A stretch of DNA of 64,000 nt from Trichinella spiralis (Eukaryota > Nematoda > Enoplea > Trichinellida > Trichinellidae). The stretch spans positions 13,209,520 to 13,273,519 of the forward strand of contig CM012953.1 in NCBI GenBank assembly GCA_000181795.3, given 5' to 3'. Position numbers and translations under genes: made by a program. A model generated the notes under the pieces. The model was given only the letters and a program-made list of their open reading frames with translations. It made no database searches and was not told the DNA's origin. Below are positions 12,279-24,868 of the stretch, in pieces; the first letter of the stretch is position 1; each line of letters begins with the position of its first letter.

Positions 12279-12844
12279 TGGTATCGAATGGATATTAGAT
12301 AATTTAATTGTATCAATCGATGTTGGTAATTTTGTTTGGCTTTTTCACATCACTATATACTGAAGCGTTTTACAAATGTTATATGTCTACAAAAGATTGT
12401 TTTAAAAACAATTCTCTTGTAATTATAAAACATTTTCGCACCTTTCATGTTTAGTTTTGCAATTCCAGAGTACCTTCTGTTTCACCATAAAAGCCATGGA
12501 CTAAAGACAAGTACCTGTTTGTGATTGTTATTTTATTCTGTTGTTGCTTCTTGTTATGTTGTTCAGTTATCGAAGCGTGTCACTGCTTCTAACTAAATTA
12601 TTAAACACTCATTCTTCAAAAATAAATTCAACTTATTGTAAAATGAATCAGTTCATTCATTATGTTACTACTCCACCCCACAACTTTGCATGTGCAGAAC
12701 TATTTCAAAATCACTATTCTTCCTCATAGAATGATGTCATAGCTCCTTCTGATTCATTATAGATTCTGATTATTTCATTAAGAATATTCAATTTCAGAAA
12801 AATTGTAAGCTACTCTGATTTTACCTGCTCCCATTTTCCCAGAA

Positions 12845-13057
12845 CCGCCTCTTTTGTATGATTGGCTGTTCACTCATAGCTTGTACGGCATTTGATCAGT
12901 AATTAGTGATTGCCTTTTGCTATTTTATTAGTTTTTCAGTTTTGATCAGTATTCGAACCATTTTACTATGTCAGAAATTGATAAATAAAAAATAAGCATA
13001 AGTCTATCACAAAATATCGATCAAACACCGTACAGCCAATCAGAAAAATGAGGTCAA
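12845..13057. mobile_element. MITE-like element with imperfect inverted arms
   Basis: The left arm (about 12847-12910) and the reverse complement of the right arm (about 13011-13054) share the order CCTC..., GATTGGCTGT, TACGG, TTTGATC and TTGTGAT/TAGTGAT, with the left arm carrying a short extra segment in the middle. Related single arms occur in direct orientation at about 2919-2975 and 3160-3210. There is no coding capacity. This fits a small non-autonomous DNA transposon family; ends and target-site duplications are not clear enough to assign a superfamily. Confidence 0.45.
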
Positions 13058-14719
13058 ATTTTAGGGGTGAAATCAGAATAAACCTAAGTGGTCATGTAAC
13101 CATTGTCGTTTACATAATATAGGGTAGAAAACTGAAATGCTGATAATTAAATTGATAAATCTCAGGTATTGCAGATGAATGTTATATTAGGCGTCAAATT
13201 AATCTGATGATGATAGACATATCTGCACATATAGCAGCTGTTTGACCGTGACTTACTAATCTTTTGCAGCAGATCAGTTGTATTTGAACACATAAACATA
13301 ATTATTTGCCAGTATAAATACTACATATAGTATGAAAATAATTTACATGCACATGAAAAAGTATAGAAAATGTTTTTTTGTTTCTCATACTGGCATTGAT
13401 ACACAAAAAGATAGAAATACAGTAATTCTAATTTAGGTACAAAATCTGCTTCTGATTTCAATAACAGATATTATTGTATCTTAAATTTTATAAAACAAAA
13501 AAATCCTAAATCTTGAATAAAAATAAAAATCTTTGCTGTATCACCATGAAAATTTCATTTATTGAAAATTGAATCAAAATGTATTTTTATTTAAAAGTTT
13601 TTATCTTTCAAAACGAATTTGCATTTACCTTAATTTATTTTAACAATTTACGTTTTCTCATTAAAAATTATCATTTTGCTCATTTTCAAATATAAATTTA
13701 TTCAGAGTGATTTACTATTAGCAATATTACGTCTATCTACAGACGCATTTGGTTGCAACACAGCAACAAATCATAATATACGTGTCTTATTTCACATAAA
13801 ATTGTAACAGAAATCATATATTAATTAGTTTCAAACTTCTTTAATTTTATCTTACTGTAGTTGTTTATATACTTGAATTGTTTTATATTATTACCACACG
13901 TGTAATGTTACATCGAAAAATGTAAATGTTGTGTTTCATCTCAAAGAGACGTGAATTACTCCCTTGTAATTCTTTCACTTTCTGCATAATACAATAATTT
14001 TTATGGTTAAAAAATATTTTAATACAGTATTACATTATTATATATTGTAACATATGATAATTATATTTCCTTTCAAAATAAGCAAGAATTTACTTGTTAA
14101 AATAGGAAATTTTTTAAAATGACTGAATTTAAAAGCAATAAACTGCGTTTACATGTTTATGAATCATAGAAAAATAATTTTAGACCAATCATAGAATAAA
14201 ACCAATTAAAGTCTTGCCAGATAAGTTTACAAGAGTACCATTTCATCTTGAATTTTTTATTACACATTTCCTTGTTTTCATAGTACTGCTGTTTTATGCT
14301 AGATTTCAAATTGATTTCAAACTTCATTGTTAAAGATTTTAGAAAATAAAAATTTTTCACTAAAGTACTGAATGAATTTAGTAACAGGTAGGTTTATCAA
14401 ATAGCCAATAAAATTCAGCCCCCAATCAGATACGACTTTCCAAAAAAGGCGTTACGATACTCAGAGTACGTGACTATCATTAAATATACATTTATATACA
14501 TAAATTATAATTATTAATATTTAAAGTAAATGTATCTGTAAAATATTGCAAATTGATAATTGTATAAACGTTATAAAATTCTTAATACGTATTAACTTAT
14601 ATTTTGTTTTTTCTTGAATTTTTTTTGAAAATAACTAGGCTATAGTATGCTCCTTTAAAATTACTTGAAAATCATTTTACCTGTATTTTAAAGCTGCGTC
14701 ACATTAAAATCCTTCTGAG

Positions 14720-14727
14720 TATTTAAG
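14720..14727 (+). promoter_or_regulatory. Possible TATA element of the MSP-domain gene
   Basis: TATTTAAG lies about 70 bases before the ATG of the intronless MSP-domain gene, a spacing compatible with a short 5' UTR. It is suggested only by position and sequence. Confidence 0.35.
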
Positions 14728-14788
14728 CAGTGGTTTTTCGATTGCTTGTCATTTTGAGCAAAATTCTTTTGCTGTGCTGCGGTCTGAA

Positions 14789-15526
14789 ATGTCGGAACGA
14801 AGTGAAATTTCTGCTTCCCCTGTGGTCTTGGAATTCGTGTACCCGGCCAAGGATATTCAACGGGCTGTGGTACAAGTCAAGAATGAAAGTGATCATCGCT
14901 TGGCTTTGAAGATCAAGACTACCAACAACACCTGCTTCAAGGTTAGTTTTGTGTATGCGGTGCTTGACCCACGAGGAGAGAAAAAGCTCACCGTCGGGTG
15001 CGCACCAATTCCAGAAAACTTCAACGGTATTAGGGATGACAAAGTGGTGGTGTGCTACACAGAAATTCCAGATGGAGAAGTTGACGTTAGGGAGTTTTGG
15101 AAAACTGCGCCGCCTTTGAAAGCCATACGATTGCCGGTCATGTACAGGGCTCAAGGTGAACCGTCTGCTGAACAAGCGGCTGAAAAACCGAGTGAAGAAA
15201 AAGTTGAGGCGAAGAAGGAAGAAGCCCGGGCAGATGAACCTGAAGTGAAACCGAAGGAAAAAGAACCAGCTGCTGAACCTGAAGTGAAACCGAAGGAAGA
15301 AGCTCCAGCAGCTGAATCTGAAGAGAAGCCTAAGGAGGGAACTGAAGGAAAAGTTCAGGAAGGGGCCGTACCAAGTGCTGACAGTGAAGAAAAGCAGGTC
15401 GGAGGTGCGGCGACTGATTCTGAAGACAATGCGAATGCTGATCAGCCAGAAGCGAAGTCCAAAGAAGAAGAATCTGACAATAAGTCAGATTCATCGGATA
15501 GCAACGCTCCTGGTGACGAAGAATAA
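14789..15526 (+). CDS. MSP-domain protein with long acidic Lys/Glu/Pro tail
   Basis: A single uninterrupted frame of 245 residues; ATG at 14789 is the first ATG in frame. Residues 10-115 form an MSP/VAP-type immunoglobulin-like domain (PVVLEFVYPAKD at the start, KIKTTNNTCFKV in the middle, where the family has K-x-K-T-T). Residues 120-245 are low complexity: repeated EVKPKE / EEKPKE units rich in Glu, Lys, Ala and Pro, ending in an acidic Ser/Asp/Glu run. Nematode MSPs are sperm cytoskeletal proteins and signals, but this one has a tail that true MSPs (about 127 residues) lack, so it belongs to the wider MSP-domain group. Being intronless among intron-rich neighbours suggests either the usual compact sperm-gene structure or a retrocopy origin. 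The stop codon sits inside an AATAAA hexamer (15522-15527); a more conventional hexamer is at 15803-15808. Confidence 0.85.
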   Translation: MSERSEISASPVVLEFVYPAKDIQRAVVQVKNESDHRLALKIKTTNNTCFKVSFVYAVLDPRGEKKLTVGCAPIPENFNGIRDDKVVVCYTEIPDGEVDVREFWKTAPPLKAIRLPVMYRAQGEPSAEQAAEKPSEEKVEAKKEEARADEPEVKPKEKEPAAEPEVKPKEEAPAAESEEKPKEGTEGKVQEGAVPSADSEEKQVGGAATDSEDNANADQPEAKSKEEESDNKSDSSDSNAPGDEE

Positions 15527-16000
15527 AGTTTCAACTGAACCTATTTGTTACTGATCGTGACATTGTCACAATTGATCACCTATGAATTAACTTATTTAAC
15601 TTAGTTTTATAAATTATATAATTCTCAAATTATTCTCAAATTGTGCATGTTTGTACTTGCTCTGGTTCTTGGGGTTCTCTATTGGTTATGGTTTTTCATT
15701 GTCACAAATTACATTATTGCTATTATTTTAATTTTCATCACACTGTGTCACAAACAGTTGTCAAATGATGATGATACATGATAGTAAAAATAACCATTCA
15801 TCAATAAATTTTTTTCAAAATTATCAAAATATAATTTTCATAAAACTCTATAATACTAACTGTATAATTTACTAAATAAAACAAATCCAGTTATCAGTCA
15901 TTCACCTTCACCAAATTGCTCTACATGTCTGAAGTGCCATGTATACAATTAAACAGATAAAATTAACAGAAACTAAAAAACAATAACTTTTTCATGTTAT
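15527..16000. other. Convergent intergenic region
   Basis: It lies between the 3' ends of the MSP-domain gene (+) and the lipase maturation factor gene (-) and presumably holds both 3' UTRs. AATAAA at 15803-15808 serves the plus strand. Nothing else is visible. Confidence 0.5.
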
Positions 16001-19000
16001 TTAAATACTGCCAATCGCTTTTGGAAGCAAAAATATGGGAATATATACTGCAACGGTAACTGCATGTACGAACTGAACACCTGTCAACTTTGAGCTATAA
16101 TTTCGTAACATCTTCAACATATTATGGATCCAAGTTTGTCGTTCTTCTGAATTTGGCTGAAAACTTATGAAATGAGTAAAACCTCTCACATAAACAAATA
16201 AATATGCAAACCTTCAAAACAATATAATTCCTTTTTTTCAAATATCCAATCAAACCTTCGTCATCTGCCGTATACGCAGGTAAGTATTCTCCGAGCTTGC
16301 TGCGAGTCCACCAGTCTTTTACGCGTCTATACAAATAACAAATACAAATCAATTACTACAGTAATTAATAAATGTTGAAATTCACCTTTTTGGATCATAA
16401 GCCGTAAAATTATATCTATACATCGATGCCCGAACATATTTTGGTGTTTTAGTAAATGATTGTGCATCCATAAGATCCAGCACTGAAATAAAATATCCAA
16501 TTAATATTTTCTTAAAAAATGTTTTTTCATGATACCAGCTTTAGAATTTGTTAGCAAACGGTAAACAAAACTTATAAACCAAGGAGATTCGTCAGGCTTT
16601 TCTGTCAAAGCGGCAAACCACATCTGCCAGTCAAGGCGAGGTTGGTGAGGAACTGGAATAAAACAATAGCAAACCGAGAGAAAAAAAACTACGCAACTTC
16701 AAATCAACCTACTGTTCAGTATCGGTGCTTCGTCTACGGGACCCACTTTATATAAGAAATTATATTCAACCCAAGAACCATTCATTGCGTTCGACCCTTC
16801 GACAATTAATTCCGGTCGCCCTTCAACTCCTGTCATGCTGAAAAATAAAACAAAATCACTAAAAATACAAATCAACCAAAATATGAAATAATCAAACCTG
16901 GAAAACAATCCATATGAGCTGCTAATTTTGTACTTTTCCAACATTTGATGAGTTTTCTTCAAATGTGTTGGATACATATCATACATGTTGCGATCAATGT
17001 AAGAAAACGGCACCTAACAAAATCGTCCAATCAAGAACTAAGCATCGTTCAAAAATTATTACTTACCAAACTAATTGCAAAGGCTGACGATGCAACCAAG
17101 CACATCACAACACACTGAACTGCATAATAGAGTCGTCTTTTCACGCTAACATGTTTAAAATCTGCCCAGCATCTGAATGGAAATTTAAAAGAAATTACCA
17201 AAATTTCCATTTTTATGTTATGAAAAGGTGACCGAAAAAAGCACACCTCACAAACGCTGCATAGATCTCGGAAAAAAACATCGAAATACCATAGAAACAT
17301 ACAAAAGGTAGCCAGTAGGATAAGTTAGAATGAAATTTCGCTGCTTCGAGTCCTAAAATTTTCCCTCTGTTCACTGTTCCATCTCAAAAAAAGAAAAAAT
17401 TTTCGACATACTCAATGAAAATTGAATGTCGCCATTTTTGACTTCTCGAACTGAAAACCATAACCAACATACATAACCCAGTAAACCGTATCCAGCAAAG
17501 ATGAAACACCAACGAAAAAACGGATATTTCCATTTCAAAGTTGCTTTCCATTTGTGTGTACCTAAAAAAACACAAAATGAACTAATTAAATAAAACTGCA
17601 CTGATAAAAAACATGAAAAACATGCCTATATGACTGAAACTGCATTCAACTAACATAGCCAGGCATATAACAACCGAAAGAATGTTGAAAAAATTGTAAT
17701 TTCCTGTAAGGCTTATCAACAACATTTGAAGAGTCTGAAACAATGCACAACAGAGTTACAAATAACGGAAATAATAGTCAAATAGAAGAGCAAATGTCAA
17801 TTCAGCTCACCAAACCATAAAATGCAAATGTTCTAAGGTGTTTAGATGGTGATAACCCAAAAAGTGGAAGAAAAATGAGAATCGTAAATGTGGCTGCCAC
17901 TGAAAACTGCTTCAACGAATCAGACGCCTGATGTGCATACCATGCTAAATAAGTAGGCAAGCACTGACTTGCAAAATGGTAATGCAAAGCTAAAAGTAAA
18001 ATCAAAAATTAAATAAAAACTAATCATAAGTAAAATTTAAACATTACTGTTAAATCATACCAGTCAATGACCACCAAGTTTTGTCTTGATTTAACAGTTT
18101 CGAAATTCCTGATTGAAACATCAGCCGGAAGGCAAGCCAGCGGAATAGAAACAAAGTCACATTGTCGTGTGGTAACCACTGATTCGGGGATTTACGAACC
18201 ATACGAAACGGTGCCAATAAAATTGATAAAAATCCCACTTCCAGAAGCAACATATCCCTAAAAATTAACCAACAACAGCAGTCTCGTAATGAAAGATAAT
18301 CAACTGGCCATATAAATTATACCATTGAAACCACATGAAATCCTGTCCAACCTAAAGTAAAAAATTTTAACATAATTTCTTTAAATTGTACTCTAACTGT
18401 ACTTTAAATTGTCAACATACCTGAACGCAAGAAAAGTACAAATACCACAGAATAAAATATATTATAGCACTTCGAAGGTACAAGAAATAACAAGACAGCG
18501 CTGCGACAATCATGCCCAGCAAAGCAGTCGCTTCCAATGCCTGGCTGGGAGACAAGAAAAGTAAACGCTGGAAGATGTACACAGCAGTTGGTGCTTCATT
18601 CAAAAATGCGCAATGCATTATATCTCCCTCTAAAAATACAAAAATGAAACCTAATATTTAACATTTCGAATCAATTTTCATTATTGCAACGTTACTTTAT
18701 TATCCTTGCTAATGAAAAAAATATTTCGCACTCATCCTAATAAATTCAGCGTTTACGATGTAAACTAATGTTATCACTTAAAAAGACGACGATAGAAAAC
18801 AAAAAAATAACAGAAATTTGCTTAAAATCGTATAAATCATAAACTTCTACAAAAAAAATCTTACTGCATTTCAAAACCGATCGAACAGGCAGAATTCCTT
18901 CGTCGCCATATAAACCTTAAAAACAGAAGATATAAAAATTTGGTCTGAAAAATAAAACAACGAATTCCTCGTCAAACAGAGAAAAGAAATTGATAAATAA

Positions 19001-19426
19001 AAGAATTCAATTACATTCAAAAATTAATATTCACGTATTTGTAATTTTAAAATCGAAAGAAACTTTTTAACATGTCTAAATTAAATTTTAACCAAAAACT
19101 ACTACCATCATCAACGACAAAATTTTATAAACTAAATGAATCGTTACGATTTATAAAAAATTACATTAAACAACAAAACATTTGAAAAATAAATTTTACT
19201 TGTCACATTTTTTCATTTTTTGATAAATATATTAAAATTTCATCAATTATATTAAAGTATTAGTTATATGAAAAAATTTCTGTTCACTTAAAATCAACTC
19301 GAATTACACACAGTTGACATTTACAATCTGCCTACCAGGAACTTGATGATAGAAAGATGCAAATGCCCAAAGAAAAACTGCCGATACCATTCGCAAAATC
19401 AGCTCACGAACTCGAAGCGGATGCAT
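16001..19426 (-). CDS. LMF2: Lipase maturation factor (LMF2-like), ER membrane protein
   Basis: LMF proteins are multi-pass ER membrane proteins; LMF1 is needed for folding of secreted lipases. Sixteen exons join in frame to 650 residues: 19426-19336, 18915-18865, 18629-18421, 18351-18323, 18257-18061, 17989-17811, 17734-17626, 17561-17412, 17352-17247, 17172-17067, 17013-16898, 16837-16713, 16652-16536, 16482-16386, 16326-16212, 16156-16001. Landmarks that match the family: [77 protein letters not shown] and [14 protein letters not shown]. Exon 4 has only 29 bases. The intron after exon 7 starts with GC instead of GT (GCATGT), the only arrangement that keeps the frame there. Intron 1 is the longest (420 bases). 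Closer to LMF2 than LMF1 by remembered motifs; the C-terminal tail is shorter than in human LMF2. Confidence 0.92.
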
Positions 19427-20884
19427 TTTCTTGAGGTTAAACTACACAGTCCTTGAATATGTCAAGAAATGTAAAACATAAAAATTTAACACTCTACTTG
19501 AAAAATTAGTAATTCATATAGTGTGTAATTGTATACAACAAGGGGCATAAAATTACAAAACTGCAATCAGGAAAAAGAAGAACAATAAAAATAAAATCCC
19601 ATTCTAGCCAACGTGATAAGTACAGTATGTTAAATTCTCACGATCAACCACCTTCTATGTAAAACGTAGATGTAAAACAGAGCTGTATTGAAATTTCACA
19701 ATTAAAAATTAAATCAGAAATATAATAAAAATAATATAATCGTTTAAAAACGAGAAAAAGTGCCCAATAATGTTTTTCGACCAAATCGAATGCCATTGAA
19801 AACGCTATTGTATAGAAGATTATTTAAAATTTTTAGTAAAACAGTTTCAATATCAGTTCAGTTGTTCAAAAATTTAATTTACTTCCATTTAAATTTATTT
19901 ACAATTTAACTGTAACTTCAATTTACTATTTCTAACATTTAGATTTAATTGTAAAATTTAATAAAACAACAATATCCAATAAACGGTCAGTTTTTCAAGC
20001 AGTGTTATATGGAAATATATGGTCAGTTTCAAGTTGCGTGCTATTTCAATGCTAGTTAAAAATAATAATGCACTTTTTCAAAACGTAAAACATTAATCGT
20101 TTATTTTATATTTACATTTTATTGAGTCTCAAGTTGTGTTTATGTGCGCGTTGCTGCATAAGAAATATGCAAGTGAAAATTAGTTTACACTGAAGAAGAA
20201 GAAAATGAAAATTTAAGTGTAAATAAAAACTAACAAGAATGATACAATGTGATTTAAGAGATTGAAATTATAATTGTGTACATGCAAATCGTGTATAAAC
20301 TATAGTGTAATATTACAGTAATAATAACAAGGATTAATTATTATTAATTAGAAATTTAATTATTATTTTGTTTGAAATAATGTATGTTTGCGAATAAAAT
20401 GTGAAAACGTAATTTAACTTTTCATATTTTATTAAATCTACAATTTTTCTTGCAACATTTTTACTGGTTCGTTTCTATTCATTTTCGAACGTTGTAAAAG
20501 CACACTTAATGATGACGTCAGTACACACAGTAGTAAATATATAGATATTTAATATAATAATAAATTAATTAATTACATTTTGTTTTTTATTGTTTTTCTT
20601 AATAAAAAATTGAAAAAGTACAGTTTGGAAGTTACTTGATTATTACATATTGAACATCAATCTACTGTAAAAATTAAATGAATAAATTTCGGTTCAGAAA
20701 ATTCAAATTGGTTTAAAGTATTCGATTTAATGCGTCATTATTCAGATCCAACATTAGACTGCAACATGTTAAAATCAAAACAGTAGAAGAAAGAGTGAAA
20801 TAGAAATAACAATCCTGAATACGAGCAGCTCATCGATCGATCGGTGGAAGAGATACATCTGAAAATGGACGGCGATCGCTGCTT
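19427..20884. other. Intergenic AT-rich spacer between APC7 and LMF2
   Basis: 1.46 kb between two minus-strand genes, presumably holding the LMF2 promoter and the APC7 3' UTR. It is very AT-rich, with an imperfect AATTATTATT-type stretch near 20335-20365. No exon was found. Confidence 0.5.
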
Positions 20885-22987
20885 TCAGTCAACTTTTGTC
20901 GAAGCAGCAATAATTTTGGAAAGGCGGGACATTTCTGACCAAAACCTGGCCAATTCAGAACTTTGATCGTCTCTCGTTGAACTTGAAGCGTTTTCGAAAC
21001 TGTCGTTTTTGGAAAAATTTTCCTTTCCTCCAATTCCTTTGCTATCCTCAGCTGCGAACAGTCCCAACAGTTCATCACATTTAATAAACGAAAGCTTATC
21101 ACTGACAGGTCCCGTTTCTTCGATCATTTTAGAACTTAAACGAAAAATTAATTCTTCCTCTTTCCATTTGAAATTGCGCTCACACAAGACAATTAAAAAT
21201 GCTTTCCTTGTACTTACTAATTTCGATATTCGGAAATTTTTCCAAGTTTCCATTTTACTGTACGCATAATTCGAATCAGTTCCGGATGCGACGGGTACAC
21301 TGACATTGCAGTCGTCAATTTCGCCTCCGCGAGTTCATAATCATAATTTTTTATATAATAATCAGCAAGCGTGCAAATGGCTGGCAAATAGTTCGGTGCC
21401 AATTTCAAAGCATGATTCAAAGTTTGCATACCTTGCTGTTCGTGGTTATTATTAAGTAATACTTTTGCGCAAAGTGCAAGTACCGGTGCTGTGCCGCCAA
21501 GCGCGTTCATACAGTTGTGCAATGTGCTTTCGGCTTCATTTAAATTTCCATTTTTCAAAAACATGTTCACCAAAGCTTCGTATGCTTCGAATCTTTAATA
21601 ATCGAACATCCAAGTTAAATCTAATACTAAACTGCAAAAAATCACTGAAAGCTATTCAAACCTGGTCCGATCCATATCCAACGTCTTGCGCAATAATGAA
21701 ACTGCAGTTTCAGTACTACCTCTTTCACTCATCAAAATACCGTTGATCAGATAACCGTCAACGTGTGGATCAGATGACAAACCCTGAGCCATTTTTGCAT
21801 AACCGAATGCCAGTTTTCTACTCGACCAAAATTTTGAGCAGTATGCCAAAGCGGCATACGTTTGCACAGACTCTCTGAAGTGGGTGACCAGGTGGTCCAG
21901 CACTGCTTCCGCCTCTGAGGTCTTGGAAAGGGATAGCAACAATGAAATGTACCTATCAGCATCCTACAATAATCCATTTTTGGCCATTTTAAAATTAAAT
22001 ATATTCAAAAACAAAAACAGGAACCTCTGGATCGTACGGATCAACGGAAAAGCACTCTTCATAATAACTGACCGCTTCCAACATCAAACCACATTCTCTG
22101 CTGACTCGAGCAAGCTGACGCAAAATCAAAGGATTTCCTTTCAACCTAGCAATCGCTTTCTTCAAATGTGCTAAGCCGGTTAATCTATTTCTTGATACAA
22201 TTTCCAGTTGCGCATCAAACCAATCGTCAAACCACCACGCTCCCAACAAATCTCGAACCGTGTGGCCACTTTCAGAAGTCCAGTCGCTTATAGTCTGCTT
22301 CATTTCGTCAGGCGGTATACCCAGATTCAATAGTCGAACCAAAGTATACAATGCATACGGGAATTCAGCTTCAATAAAACAATAAACTTTAAATTCCACG
22401 AAAAGAAAATGCTGAATAATTACAGAGGATCTCTTTGTAAATTTTAATAGCTTTGCCAATTTCATTCGTCTTATAATAGCATTCTGCTAAGCGCACAATA
22501 ATCCTGCCGGAGCGATATCTCGGCGTCAGACGTTCCAATAATACAATCGCATCGTTAAAAGAACCAATTTTCATTAAGCACTTTGCAATTCTTAATTCAT
22601 CATCGGCACGAGCGTCAGTAACACTCATCGATTCCAGACTTTCCGTTATGCCTACATTGGGAAGAGCTGAAAAAGATTATAATTTTTTAAAAAATGTTTC
22701 TGAAAATAAAAATCAAACATTAGCACAACTGAAACAATTTATTTATGTGTACTTTCCAGCTTCTTCAAATCAGGAAGAGATTCGTCGAGAATAACTTTTG
22801 CTTTAGGAAAATAACCCTGTTCAAACAATACCAATGCATAACAGTGCATTAAACGATAGCGATCCTCTGCTTGTAAGAAACCTAAGCACACGTCGTCTTT
22901 TGTTTTCAAAATGGATGCAAGATAAAGAACATCATCGTACATTTCACGACATGCCATTGCATATAATGCGTCCACTAGTACAGACAT
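20885..22987 (-). CDS. ANAPC7: Anaphase-promoting complex subunit 7 (TPR protein)
   Basis: APC7 is one of the TPR lobe subunits of the APC/C ubiquitin ligase that drives mitotic exit. Six exons join to 582 residues, close to the human size: 22987-22753, 22666-22424, 22368-22025, 21963-21662, 21592-21218, 21134-20885. The start is ATG at 22987. Exon 1 matches the APC7 N-terminal helices (MACREMYDDVLYLASILK); exons 2-5 hold successive TPR units (LAECYYKTNEIGKAIKIYKEIL, LARVSRECGLMLEAVSYYEE, ALKLAPNYLPAICTLADYYIK are examples). Exon 6 encodes a poorly conserved, Ser/Glu-rich C-terminus. The exon 5 donor (GTAAGT) overlaps an apparent TAG, which only becomes a Tyr codon after splicing to the TTTAAG acceptor. 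The family assignment to APC7 rather than APC3/6/8 rests on exon 1 and overall layout. Confidence 0.85.
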
Positions 22988-24059
22988 TCTCTCTTAAATA
23001 AAACCAATTTTACAAGGTCAACATTTTTCGACTTTGGAAAAAATCAGTGTCAAATTTCAAAGAAATAAGAAAATTTTCAATTTGCACAAATTTCACATAA
23101 ATTACAAATATTCAAAGGCAGAATGCAAATCAAGAATAACAACTAATCACTAGTTAACGCTTTCACCCTAATTTTTAACTGGTGGTTCTAGGACGGCTTT
23201 CTACACATTAGTAGATTTGGATAATTCTTCTTACATTTACACAAACTTCAATAAATTCATATTACAATGAAGTTTATCATTGATTCATGGAAAATGCTCT
23301 CAAATTCTTTAAAAGTCGATCAAATTAAAAACAAAAATGTTGTATAAAATTAGTGAAAACATTCAGGTTTTATATGAGAAAAAGTTTATACGAGCTTGTA
23401 AACAAAAACTGTTCAACCAAAAGAAATTGTTCAATTCAGCACAGCAAACCAATGTGTGTTGTGAATTACTTCAAAAATAACTAAAAGAATTTAAATTAAA
23501 ATCATTGGTATATAAAAGCGATAAATGCTTATAATAATATTTCAACAATGAATTCCTAATTATGAAATTTGGTAAATGAGCATTAAAGCGCTGCACAGTA
23601 TGAAAGAAATAAAATAAAGTACAATTACAGTAAATTTTCAAATCAAAAAGTACAGTACATTTTAGATTTTAAAAAATAAAATGAAAAATGGTACAATATA
23701 TTATTTAACATGTATTTCAAACAGTGTTAAAAATTCCAAAACTGGTTACCGTAAAAAGCATCCTCAACAATTAAGGAAGTTCATCAAACTTAACAGTGTC
23801 TTCCTCCATGTAAACTGAATATTGATGCTATTTCATTTGGAAAAATACTTACTGTTTCCACTGTTTATAATTTCTTAGCAACGCAAAGACGAACTGGACT
23901 AAAAGTGCACACGACACAGCAAATAAAAATTCTGTTAAGACTATGTTTCTTCTAGACTTATAACTGTTGATATTAAGAGTTAGCCCATTTTATTGACTAA
24001 AAAGACAAACAGTGCAAGAGTACAATTAAATAGACTCAATCAAACGGCATGTTCAAAAA

Positions 24060-24790
24060 TAGGGTGCTGAAATCAACGGTCAAATCTGAAAAGCAAAGAA
24101 GATCATCATCAACATATAATCCCAGGATGATGCGAAACTCAGCTCCTGGCTCAGACACGTAGATGCAATGATCAGTCTCTGCTCTTCGCAGATCCATGGT
24201 GAGCAAGAAGTCGTAAAACCACTTGTTCTAAACCCTTGATGCTTGTTTTAATCCATATAGAGAGCTCGCTACAGCTTGCAAAGTCGTCCAGATCCATTAT
24301 TACAACACTGGGGTTGATCCATGAAAATCAGTTCATCGATCTTGCCATGAAGAAACGCTGCCTTGACGTCAAATTGCAGGATTTCCAAATCCTCGTCGGT
24401 AACAAATCCAAAAAGTCAATTACATGACACTGCAAGGAAGTCAACATCATTTTCTCATCTGTTTAGATCCATCCTTCCTCTTCTCGTCAATAAGGACAAG
24501 TCTCTTCGGCAGAGACTCACTGAACTTCACATCCGTCACTTCGTCCACTCGATGCTTCTAGGCGTGTAAACTTTAAAAATATTGTAATTCGATGCGTAGC
24601 CAACGAAAACGACTTTCCTAGCTTTTGGAACGAATTTCTTCCGATGCAGATTAGGAAAAGTATATATACATCACAGCTGAACGCCCGTAGATGTTCAATG
24701 GGTAGTCGTTTTCCAAACCATTCTTCGTACGGAGTCGTAGAAGTCTCTTTCTGATTTGGAACACGATTCATAAGGTAGGCGACCGTATGT
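24060..24790 (-). mobile_element. Fossil of a Ty1/Copia-type LTR retroelement (internal pol piece)
   Basis: Read on the minus strand, 24771-24517 resembles the integrase C-terminal region of Copia elements (a TPYEEWFGKRLP...HLRAF...C arrangement), and 24440-24090 contains translated words that resemble the Copia reverse transcriptase region. The piece is short, has lost most of the element and is broken in several places. No long terminal repeats were seen. It looks old. Confidence 0.6.
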
Positions 24791-24868
24791 ACATACCATA
24801 TACATACGAGCCCGGAACAAACTTTTACACAAGCTTAACAAGGCTGACTAAGCAAGCATTCTGTACAA

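Larger units (their letters stand above)
11488..14788. other. Gene-poor AT-rich region upstream of copy B
   Basis: It contains the possible pseudogene at 11882-12278, the MITE-like inverted repeat at about 12845-13057, and otherwise AT-rich sequence with no supported exon from 13060 to 14700. The last 70 bases are the presumed promoter and 5' UTR of the MSP gene. Confidence 0.5.

Noticed and set aside
14723-15175. 150-codon minus-strand frame opposite the MSP-domain gene
   Set aside because: It is a shadow of the plus-strand coding sequence, has no family resemblance, and lies where the plus strand encodes a clear MSP domain.
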